Shown in pieces: positions 45,777-52,511 of a stretch of 64,000 bases of DNA. The notes beneath the pieces were generated by a model. It saw nothing but the letters and a program-made list of their open reading frames with translations, searched no databases and was not told the DNA's origin. The stretch comes from Streptomyces djakartensis (GTDB lineage Bacteria > Actinomycetota > Actinomycetes > Streptomycetales > Streptomycetaceae). The translations under genes and the position numbers were made by a program. The DNA lies in assembly GCF_014651075.1 (NCBI RefSeq), contig NZ_BMWE01000001.1:62001-126000 (forward strand). The letters run 5' to 3'. Position 1 is the first letter of the stretch. The number at the start of each line of letters is the position of its first letter.

Positions 45777-47201
45777 TCAGTCCGCCGGGGCGCCCGCGGC
45801 CACCGCGGCGCCCGCGCTGATGGCAGCGTGGCGGCGCTCATGCAGCGTCATGACCATCCCGTACTTCGGCCGCAGGGTGATGGTCGCGTGATTCACCACC
45901 CGATGGGACGGGACATGCCGGAAGTCGTACCGCCGGATGAGTGTGGCCAGCAGCAGATGCGCCTCCATCAGCGCGAAGTGCTTGCCGATACAGAGGTGCG
46001 GACCGGCGCCGAAGGGCATGTGCGCGAAACGGTGGCGGCCCTTCTTCTTCGCCGCGGCGAAGTGGTCGGGCTCAAAACGCTCGGGGTCACTCCAGTGGCG
46101 CGGGTGCCGGTGGATGTTGAACAGGTTGACCAGGACCCGGGAGCCCTTCGGCACGTGATGGCCGCCGAGCACGGTGTCCTTGAGCGTCAGCCGGGGCACG
46201 ATCGGCGCCGACGGATACAGCCGCAGCGCCTCCTCGAAGATCTGCAGCAGATACGGCATCCGGCGCAGATCGTCCGCGGTGGGCATCCGGCCCCCCAGCT
46301 CCCGGTCCACCTCCTCCTGCGCACGGCGCAGCACCTCACGGTGCTGGGAGAGCAGGTAGAAGGCCCAGCTGAGCGTGACGGCGGTGGTCTCGTGGCCGGC
46401 CGCGAAGGTGGTGATGATCTCGTCGCGCAGCTCTCGGTCGTTCATCCCCTCTCCGGTCTCCTCGTCCCGGGCGGCGAGCAGCATGTCGAGCAGGTCCTTG
46501 GCGCCGTCCTCGGGCGTCCCCGCGGCCCGGCGCTCCTCGATGAGGCCGTACATCATCTCGTCGAGGCCCTCCATCACCTGCCGGAAACGGCGGTTGCGTG
46601 GGGTCGGCCAGGTGGTGGGCGGGCTGAACGGGTTCTGCAGCCGGTCGAAGGCGTAGTTCACCGCCACGTCCACGGCTTCGGGGCTGAGCTTGTCGCGGGT
46701 GCGGGTGACGTCGGTACTGAACATGCAGCGGCTGACGATGTCCAGGGTGACCCGCATCATCTCGCCATGCACGTCCACCTCGGCGCCGGAGGCGTAGGCG
46801 CGCTCCATGTGGGCGAGCTGGTCGGCCGTGGAGTCCACCATGGCGCGGTACATCCCCGAGAGCGCCTGCTTGGAGTAGATCGGCTGCATCATGCGCCGGT
46901 TGCGCATCCAGCTCTCGTGGTCGTCGCTGGTGAGCAGCCCTTCCCCGAGGATGAGCCGGAGCGGGTTGTCCGGGCCCAGTTTCCCGTACGTGGCGCTGTC
47001 GGTGAGTACTTCGCCGGCCAGCTCGGGGCTGGAGACGCCGTGCACCACGACCGAGCCGAGCCGGTAGCGGACGAGGTCACCGTGGGCCTTCCACCCCAGG
47101 TACATCGCGTCGAGGATGTCCTTGCGGAAGTCCACGACGTTGCCCAGTACCGGCAGGCCGTCGGCCTCCGGCGCGGGTCCGTTGTGCTGCCCCACTGCCA
47201 T
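45777..47201 (-). CDS. Cytochrome P450
   Basis: A 474-residue heme monooxygenase. The I-helix oxygen-binding motif is TFAAGHETTAVTL, the ExxR motif is EEALRLYPS, and the heme loop is MPFGAGPHLCIGKHFAL with the Cys thiolate ligand. The size and style (long N-terminus, WSDPERFEPDHF) resemble fatty-acid-type CYPs rather than small ~400-residue Streptomyces CYPs. It starts at ATG 47201 with GGAGAGG upstream. It lies between the methyltransferase and lipocalin-like genes in one operon, pointing to chain oxidation. No ferredoxin gene is adjacent. Confidence 0.93.
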   Translation of the reverse strand: MAVGQHNGPAPEADGLPVLGNVVDFRKDILDAMYLGWKAHGDLVRYRLGSVVVHGVSSPELAGEVLTDSATYGKLGPDNPLRLILGEGLLTSDDHESWMRNRRMMQPIYSKQALSGMYRAMVDSTADQLAHMERAYASGAEVDVHGEMMRVTLDIVSRCMFSTDVTRTRDKLSPEAVDVAVNYAFDRLQNPFSPPTTWPTPRNRRFRQVMEGLDEMMYGLIEERRAAGTPEDGAKDLLDMLLAARDEETGEGMNDRELRDEIITTFAAGHETTAVTLSWAFYLLSQHREVLRRAQEEVDRELGGRMPTADDLRRMPYLLQIFEEALRLYPSAPIVPRLTLKDTVLGGHHVPKGSRVLVNLFNIHRHPRHWSDPERFEPDHFAAAKKKGRHRFAHMPFGAGPHLCIGKHFALMEAHLLLATLIRRYDFRHVPSHRVVNHATITLRPKYGMVMTLHERRHAAISAGAAVAAGAPAD

Positions 47202-47224
47202 GTTCGCCGTCCTCTCCACAGCCG

Positions 47225-47908
47225 TCACTTCTGTCCGAGGGCGCACACCCAACCGAGCGAACGGCGTGGCTCGGCGACGAACCGGACGTTGCGGAAGCCG
47301 GCCTTGGCCAGCATGTCGGTCAGTTCGGCACCGGACAGGATGTGCAGCCCGTCCCGCTCCGAGCGCTCGGTGAACTGCCGGCCGAAGAAGCGCTGGATCA
47401 GCGAGGGGTGGTCGTCGGCCGCCTCCCGGCTCATCTCCAGGGTGATCGCCACCTGCCCGCCCGGCCGGAGCACACGGTGTGCCTCGGCGAGCCCGCGCAT
47501 CGGGTCGGGCCAGAAGTAGAAGGTCTCGATCGCGCTCACGTGGTCGAAACTGGCGTCGTCGTAGGGCAGTTCGGCCGAGTCGCCGTGCCGGACCTCGACC
47601 CGTCCGCGGGCGATGGCGTCGGCGTTGCGGCGAACGGCCTGGCTGACCATGTCCATCGAGTAGTCGACGCCGGCGACGAAGCCCTGCGGCGTCCGCTCGG
47701 AAAGCAGCTTGACCGCCATCCCGCCACCGCAGCCCACGTCAAGAACGCGCTGGGAGCGGCGCACCTCCATGTGCTCGATCGCCCACACCGTCAACGAGCG
47801 GTGCTGGAGCGTCATCAGGTGGCCGACGAGTTGCCCGGCCGTGCCGTTGGGCTGCCGGAAGTTCGCCTCGACCACTTCCAGGGGTTTCTTGAGCAGCGTG
47901 CCGATCAT
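47225..47908 (-). CDS. SAM-dependent methyltransferase
   Basis: A 227-residue class I methyltransferase. Motif I is QRVLDVGCGGGMAVKLL (about residues 52-68), then GVDYSMDMVSQAV, FDHVSAIETFYFWPD and LRPGGQVAITLEM. It resembles UbiE/CfoM-type O- or C-methyltransferases for small hydrophobic substrates. The start ATG 47908 is preceded by GGGAAAG. It is the first protein gene of the minus-strand operon and is 148 nt downstream of the terminator that follows the tRNA gene, so it may use read-through or a promoter of its own. Confidence 0.9.
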   Translation of the reverse strand: MIGTLLKKPLEVVEANFRQPNGTAGQLVGHLMTLQHRSLTVWAIEHMEVRRSQRVLDVGCGGGMAVKLLSERTPQGFVAGVDYSMDMVSQAVRRNADAIARGRVEVRHGDSAELPYDDASFDHVSAIETFYFWPDPMRGLAEAHRVLRPGGQVAITLEMSREAADDHPSLIQRFFGRQFTERSERDGLHILSGAELTDMLAKAGFRNVRFVAEPRRSLGWVCALGQK

Positions 47909-48055
47909 CCGGCTTTCCCTTCGCAAGCTTGCGGGTGGGGAGACATTCCCGGCCGACGGCGCGAGAGAGCCGCCGGAATCCCGGCCGGGCCCCGGCCACG
48001 GCGACGGCCGGAGATCGTCGGCTCGGGGGCCGTCGGCCGGGCCATGGTGCGTTGC

Positions 48056-48101
48056 GGCCCTCCGGGGAAGCGGACCGCGTGGTCCGCTTCCCCGGAGGGC
48101 C
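48056..48101 (-). terminator. Strong terminator directly after the tRNA gene
   Basis: A 21-bp perfect stem (left arm begins GGCCCTCCGGGGAAGCGGAC) closes a GCGT loop. It starts 5 nt past the tRNA 3' end on the tRNA strand. Its strength implies that the tRNA is a discrete transcript. Confidence 0.92.
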
Positions 48102-48105
48102 GATG

Positions 48106-48192
48106 CGGAGAGGGCAGGATTCGAACCTGCGAGGGCTTGCACCCGATCCGGATTGCTCCGGAACCCCGTTGGGCCGCTTCGGGTACCTCTCC
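48106..48192 (-). tRNA. tRNA-Ser-like RNA with aberrant anticodon arm
   Basis: An 87-nt type II tRNA: acceptor GGAGAGG/CCTCTCC (7 bp), discriminator G73, D arm CCCG/CGGG with a GG-containing loop, a 16-nt variable region with its own stem (CGGG-TGCAA-GCCC), and T arm GCAGG-TTCGAAT-CCTGC. All serine identity elements outside the anticodon are present. The anticodon arm (48147-48163) is TTCCG-GAGCAAT-CCGGA: in standard register one pair is a C-C mismatch, position 33 is A instead of the universal U and the triplet is GCA (Cys); a shifted register gives five good pairs but only a 6-nt loop. No serine anticodon can be placed. CCA is not fully encoded. A strong terminator follows and a SARP-type repeat array precedes it. 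Confidence 0.85.
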
Positions 48193-48239
48193 AGTGCGGC
48201 GGGGCCGAAGGACGCTCGCCCCGTTCGCCGGTGTCCATG

Positions 48240-48284
48240 ATTCTGCCGCCCTCTCCTGACATTCCACTGAGACGGTTCTGAGAC
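48240..48284 (-). promoter_or_regulatory. Phased heptamer array and putative -10 upstream of the tRNA
   Basis: On the minus strand GTCTCAG, N4, GTCTCAG, N4, ATGTCAG gives three heptamers at exact 11-bp spacing (plus coordinates 48278-48284, 48267-48273, 48256-48262). Ten nt further is CAGAAT (48240-48245), a fair -10 hexamer, which would start transcription about 40 nt before the tRNA. Direct heptamers at 11 bp just before the -10 are the known binding layout of SARP activators. The site also faces the plus-strand gene at 48390. Confidence 0.75.
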
Positions 48285-48389
48285 GCGGGGTTCACCGGCG
48301 TCCAAGCAGGCCATCTTTGAAAGGAGTTCCAATGGGGGGACGGCCTCCGGCGCATGTCACGCGGAGGCCTCGGCGAGCGGAGAGATCTT

Positions 48390-49124
48390 GTGCCCGAATT
48401 GCCCGTGGATACCATGAACAAGAAGAACGACCCCTGCCGGCTGCACGACGGCGAGGCGCGACGGCTCCTGGCCGGAGCGCGCTGGCGCCGGATGGTGGCG
48501 CTCGGCGAGGGCAGGGCGGACCGGCGTGCGGAACCGGTCGAGGGTTACGGCAGCGCGTGCTGGCCCGAACTGGTCGCGGACGCCCTGCGGGAGGGGGAAC
48601 CCGCGGTGGCCTGCCTCAACCTGCTGAGCGGGCGGGTGCGGCAGGCGGCCGACATCCGTTCCCGGCAGCTTCCCGAGGCGCTGGCCTTCGGCGGGGACCT
48701 GGCGGTGATCCAGCTGATCGGCCACGAACTGCTGAGCCCGGGCTTCGATGCCGGCACCTTCCGGACGGAACTCGTCCGGATCATCGCCCCGCTGCGCGAA
48801 CGCGGTTACGACGTGCTGCTGGTGGACCCCTTCGATCTGACGCGATCACCGGGGGCAGGGCAGCTGGACCACGAGGTGGTACGGGCCCGGCAGCGCGCCC
48901 AGGTCAAGCACTCCCGGACCCTGGCGCTGAGGCACGGGGCGCTCCATGTGGACCTGTCGTCCAGTGGGCCCGTGGCTGACGCCGGGATGTGGGACGGTAC
49001 CGGGAGGGCGCTGAACGGCCGTGGTCATGCCGTGACGGCCGCGGCGGTGGTGCGGGCACTCGGCCGGCACCTCCGTCCGTCGAGCCCGGGCTCTTCGCCG
49101 GCCGGCAAGGTGCCGCGGCCCTGA
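48390..49124 (+). CDS. SGNH/GDSL-hydrolase-like protein lacking catalytic residues
   Basis: A 244-residue protein with the SGNH fold layout: RWRRMVALGEG (residues 31-41) is where active enzymes have ALGDS, LAVIQLIGHELL replaces the GGNDL block, and ALNGRGH near the C-terminus lies where enzymes have D-x-x-HLN-x-x-GH. The nucleophilic Ser, the block-III Asn and the catalytic His are therefore all lost, although the fold elements and length are kept. I read it as a pseudoenzyme, perhaps binding an acyl substrate. GTG 48390 has GGAG 7 nt upstream; ATG 48414 is an alternative. Confidence 0.7.
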   Translation: MPELPVDTMNKKNDPCRLHDGEARRLLAGARWRRMVALGEGRADRRAEPVEGYGSACWPELVADALREGEPAVACLNLLSGRVRQAADIRSRQLPEALAFGGDLAVIQLIGHELLSPGFDAGTFRTELVRIIAPLRERGYDVLLVDPFDLTRSPGAGQLDHEVVRARQRAQVKHSRTLALRHGALHVDLSSSGPVADAGMWDGTGRALNGRGHAVTAAAVVRALGRHLRPSSPGSSPAGKVPRP

Positions 49125-49416
49125 GAGGGGGCGCGGGGGCCCAGGGAAGACGGGCAGCGCTTTCGCAGGGGTGAGGACGGCACGTCTGCCGGGCGCCGGC
49201 CGCCGGGGCAGGGTCGCACGGAGCACGGCCGGACGCCGAGGGCGGTTCGTCAACACGGTGACGGCGGGTGCGGGCGGAGCCGTCCCTGGTGCCCGCCGCT
49301 CGCCGAGCGGGTGCCGCCGGTCGCCGGGCCCTCACCCGGCCGGCCTCACGACGCGACGGTCAGGCGCACCGACGGCCCGCGTCCGGTCGGGTGATCACGG
49401 CGTTCCGCAACACGGT

Positions 49417-49905
49417 TCAGCTCTCCAGCACCTGCTTGAGTCGCCCCAGCGTGGCGCGCATACCGGCCAGGTTGGCGAGATGGCGCCGATCGGGACGGGT
49501 GCCGGTGAAGATCCGGCCGAGCAGTTCGGCGACCCCGCCACGCCGGCCCGTGCGCAGGTCCTGCCAGTACTCGGTCACCCGGGTCCCGTCCGCTTCCGGC
49601 GCGAACCGGTAGCCCCAGAGGGCCACCGGGAGCCCGAAGGTGCTGACCCGGAACGCGAAGACGGCACCCGGCTCCGCGCTGGTGACCCGGCAGCTGGTGA
49701 ACCACACGAACGGCCCCTTGCGGTTGAAGCCGATGAACCGGGAACCGGCCGGGACGGGGCCGTGCGGCACTCCGCGCACCGCCACGCACTCCGGGCTCCA
49801 GCGCCCCATCGACCGCACGTCCGCCACGGCGGCATACACCCGTTCGGGCGCGGCCTTGATGAAGACGCTCTCCTCGATCTCCCAGCGGCGTTCCACCGGA
49901 ATCAT
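49417..49905 (-). CDS. SRPBCC (START-like) protein, paralogue of the 41791-42282 protein
   Basis: A 162-residue ligand-binding protein: APERVYAAVADVRSMGRWSP, SRFIGFNRKGPFVWFTSCRV, FGLPVALWGYRFAPEADGT and VTEYWQDLRTGRRGG. It belongs to the polyketide cyclase/dehydrase superfamily and is the last gene of the KS/ACP operon, 42 nt after the ketosynthase stop. Three proteins of this superfamily in one cluster suggest successive steps on, or shuttling of, a hydrophobic intermediate. The reaction is not predictable. Confidence 0.82.
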   Translation of the reverse strand: MIPVERRWEIEESVFIKAAPERVYAAVADVRSMGRWSPECVAVRGVPHGPVPAGSRFIGFNRKGPFVWFTSCRVTSAEPGAVFAFRVSTFGLPVALWGYRFAPEADGTRVTEYWQDLRTGRRGGVAELLGRIFTGTRPDRRHLANLAGMRATLGRLKQVLES

Positions 49906-49947
49906 CGACTCCCTCCAGGACCGTTCACCCGATAAGTCATGTACTCG

Positions 49948-51198
49948 TCAGGCGCGTGTGAGCAACAGTACTGCGTTCTGGCCCCCGAAGCCGAAGGAGT
50001 TGCTGACGACCACCTCGACCGGCGTCGCACGCCCCTCCTTGGCGACCACGTCCAGCTCGATCTCGGGATCCAGGCTCTCCAGGTTGGCGGTCGGCGGGAC
50101 GAACGAATCCGCCAGCGTGAGCGCGGCCACCGCCGCCTCGATCGCTCCGGCGGCGGCGAGCGAATGCCCCGTCACGCCCTTGACCGAGGTGACCAGCGGC
50201 CGGTCTCCGAGGGCGCCTCGGATCAGACGGGCCTCCGTCGCGTCATTGATCAGGGTCGAGGTGCCGTGCGCGTTGACGTGGTCCACCTCGTCCGGGCCGA
50301 CGCCGGCGTCCCTGAGCGCCGCCCGCAGCGCGAGCCCGGCGCCCGTGCACTCCGGGTCCGGCGCCGTCGGGTGGTAGGCGTCCGCGGAGGCGCCGTAGCC
50401 GCTGATCATCGCGCGGATCCGGGCCCCTCGTGCCCGGGCGTCCCCGGCCCGCTCCAGCACCAGCACGGCGGCACCCTCGGCGACGACGAAGCCGTCCCGG
50501 TCCGCGTCGAAGGGACGGGACGCGCCACGAACGTCGTCGCTCCGCCGGGACAGCGCGCCCATCTGGCTGAAACCGGTGACCAGCGAAGGGGTCAGAGGCG
50601 CCTCCGTGCCCCCGGTGATCACCACGTCGCAGGCCCCCGAGCGCAGCAGATCACGGGCGGTCCCGATGGCGGTCGTACCCGAGGCGCACGCCGTCGCCGT
50701 CACCAGCGACGGGCCGCGGGCGCCGAACTCCATCGACACGTACCCGGCGGCCATATTGGCCGACAGCATCGGGATGAGCCGGGGGGAGACCCGGCGCGGC
50801 CCCGAGTCGAGAAGCCTGCGATGCTGCGTCTCCCAGGTCTCGGCGCCGCCGATTCCGTTGCCGAGCACCACACCGACACGGGCGCCGTCCCAGGTCTGCG
50901 GATCCAGGCCGGAGTCGGCCACCGCCTCCATGGCAGCGGCCAGCACCAGCTGGCTGGAGCGGTCGAACTGCCCGGCCCGGCGCCGGCCGAGCACCGCGAC
51001 CGGGTCGAAGCCGGGCACCCTGCAGGCGAAATCGGTCGTGATGCCCGCGAGTTCCGGCATCCTGACGGCCTCCGTGCCGGCGCCCTCCCGGATGCGCTCC
51101 CAGGACGCGGCGGTGCCGGCCCCGGCCGGGGTCATCATGCCGAGTCCGGTGACGGCCGCGTCGAACCGCTCGTGCTCGCCGCTCGGGCTGCCGCCCAT
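49948..51198 (-). CDS. Beta-ketoacyl-ACP synthase (FabF/KAS II type)
   Basis: A 416-residue ketosynthase that condenses acyl groups with malonyl-ACP. The catalytic triad is complete: Cys171 in VTATACASG, His311 in NAHGTST and His345 in GVTGHSLAAAG. FGFGGQNAVLLL closes the protein. It is a stand-alone KS; no chain-length factor, acyltransferase or ketoreductase is present in the window, so it probably draws on fatty-acid synthase or on genes to the right. The start overlaps the ACP stop codon by one base (TGATG), so KS and ACP are coupled. Confidence 0.94.
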   Translation of the reverse strand: MGGSPSGEHERFDAAVTGLGMMTPAGAGTAASWERIREGAGTEAVRMPELAGITTDFACRVPGFDPVAVLGRRRAGQFDRSSQLVLAAAMEAVADSGLDPQTWDGARVGVVLGNGIGGAETWETQHRRLLDSGPRRVSPRLIPMLSANMAAGYVSMEFGARGPSLVTATACASGTTAIGTARDLLRSGACDVVITGGTEAPLTPSLVTGFSQMGALSRRSDDVRGASRPFDADRDGFVVAEGAAVLVLERAGDARARGARIRAMISGYGASADAYHPTAPDPECTGAGLALRAALRDAGVGPDEVDHVNAHGTSTLINDATEARLIRGALGDRPLVTSVKGVTGHSLAAAGAIEAAVAALTLADSFVPPTANLESLDPEIELDVVAKEGRATPVEVVVSNSFGFGGQNAVLLLTRA

Positions 51199-51437
51199 CA
51201 GACGGCTACCGTCTTCTGCTCGATGACCTGGGCCGCCTGCGCCAGCGTGGAGTCGGGGCCGACCTCGTCGTTGGTCAGCGCGACACCGAACTCCTCCTCG
51301 GCGGCGACGGTGAGTTCGACCAGGGCGAGCGAGTCCATCTCCAGGTGCCCGAACGTGTCGTCCGGGTTCAGCTCGTCGGCCTCCAGCCCGAAGCCCTCGG
51401 TCAGCAGCTTGACGAGACGGTCGTAGACGTTGCTCAT
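51198..51437 (-). CDS. Acyl carrier protein
   Basis: A 79-residue carrier. The phosphopantetheine attachment site is Ser36 in HLEMDSLALVEL; helices I-IV are evident, and helix II is acidic (VELTVAAEEEFGV), as needed for KS docking. It precedes and overlaps the KS gene. In this cluster it would carry the growing or finished acyl chain for release by the reductase encoded at 62631-63737; that link is inference. Confidence 0.95.
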   Translation of the reverse strand: MSNVYDRLVKLLTEGFGLEADELNPDDTFGHLEMDSLALVELTVAAEEEFGVALTNDEVGPDSTLAQAAQVIEQKTVAV

Positions 51438-51507
51438 GGCAGGCTCCTCGATGTCGGTGGCCGGTCCGTGCGGACCGGTGTGGTCTGTCGGAAGGGGGGC
51501 CGGGCGG

Positions 51508-51999
51508 TCAGCGGTGGGCCGGCACGCCGGCCGCCTGGCCAGGGGCCGGCTCCACGCCTGACGCCTCGTAGCGCTCCCGGAAGGCGGTGTACGCCGGATG
51601 GGGCTCGGGCTCGAAGCGCAGCGCGAACGGCTTCAGGAAGTTGCCGAAAAGGGCGCGGTCCCCGAAGAGGTGGATCGGAATGGCCAGCAGCGCCCACTCG
51701 GCTCCGAAGAGCCAGATCCAGGCGAGCACCACAAGCCCCTGGGTCACCAGGCTGTGCATCACGTTGTAGAGGACGAAGTAGACCTTCGGTATGCGTTTGT
51801 CGGGGCTGCGGCGGTAGGCGAAGGCCCCGGGCAGGTAGCCGATCAGGTCGATGTAGACGAACAGCCCGATCGCCGGGAGCCAGCGGACCTCGTCGAGGTG
51901 GGCGAAGAAGAGGACGGTCGCCACCACCAGGCCGAGCCCGTACTCCAGACGGATCAGCCGGTAGGTGGTGGGCGTCTCGAAGAGGTTCTTGCCGTCCAT
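51508..51999 (-). CDS. Small polytopic membrane protein, function unknown
   Basis: A 163-residue protein with four predicted membrane segments (about residues 18-35, 41-62, 72-96 and 103-118). Polar residues that could bind metal lie within or beside the segments: FFAHLDE, YNVMHSLV and IHLFGDRALFGNF. The start overlaps the preceding SRPBCC stop by one base. I do not recognise the family. Valanimycin-type clusters also encode uncharacterised membrane proteins, so a membrane enzyme is possible, but that is speculation. Confidence 0.75.
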   Translation of the reverse strand: MDGKNLFETPTTYRLIRLEYGLGLVVATVLFFAHLDEVRWLPAIGLFVYIDLIGYLPGAFAYRRSPDKRIPKVYFVLYNVMHSLVTQGLVVLAWIWLFGAEWALLAIPIHLFGDRALFGNFLKPFALRFEPEPHPAYTAFRERYEASGVEPAPGQAAGVPAHR

Positions 52000-52511
52000 C
52001 AGCGGAGCCCCGGGACGCTCGGGGAGGGGATGGCCGACTCCACCACGGCCTTGGCCACCGCCTCGTCGTCCACCACGCTCACCGCTCCGGCGAAGAGGCC
52101 GAAGACGACCCGGGCGATGGTCTCCTTGAACACCCGCTGCGCCACCGGGTCCAGAATGCCGGCCAGGCTGGGGATGCCGAAGTCGAAGTCGGCGGAGAAG
52201 AAGACCAGGCTGTCCGGCCCGTCGGCGGTGATCCGCCAGCTTCCGGAGAACTCCTCGAAGTCGCCGTCGACCTGCTCGAAGGAGATGACCAGGGCCTCCC
52301 GGTCGAAACGATCGGCCTCGGTCCACCGCAGGATGCCGTTGCGGAAGTAGACCTCCCAGTCGCTCGTCTCCTCCTGGGGGGAGATCTCGTGGACGGTCAC
52401 GCTCCGGACCACGTCGGTGAAGTCCGGGTAGCGGGCGAAGTCATGGACCCGCTCGAACACGGCCTGAGGACTGACGTCGTGGATACGGAGGGCTACAGAT
52501 GCGTTACGCAT
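51999..52511 (-). CDS. SRPBCC/polyketide-cyclase-like protein
   Basis: A 170-residue member of the aromatase/cyclase-like SRPBCC group: SPQAVFERVHDFARYPDFTD, VRSVTVHEISPQEETSDWEV, YFRNGILRWTEADRFD and FEEFSGSWRI. It is more like classic polyketide cyclases than the other two SRPBCC proteins in the cluster. It overlaps the aminotransferase gene by 8 nt at its start and the membrane-protein gene by one base at its end, so it is tightly coupled within the operon. Confidence 0.85.
   Translation of the reverse strand: MRNASVALRIHDVSPQAVFERVHDFARYPDFTDVVRSVTVHEISPQEETSDWEVYFRNGILRWTEADRFDREALVISFEQVDGDFEEFSGSWRITADGPDSLVFFSADFDFGIPSLAGILDPVAQRVFKETIARVVFGLFAGAVSVVDDEAVAKAVVESAIPSPSVPGLR

Noticed and set aside
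48106-48192. Attachment site of an integrative element at the tRNA
   Set aside because: No integrase or excisionase gene and no second copy of the tRNA 3' end were seen within the window; the tRNA has its own promoter-like array and terminator.
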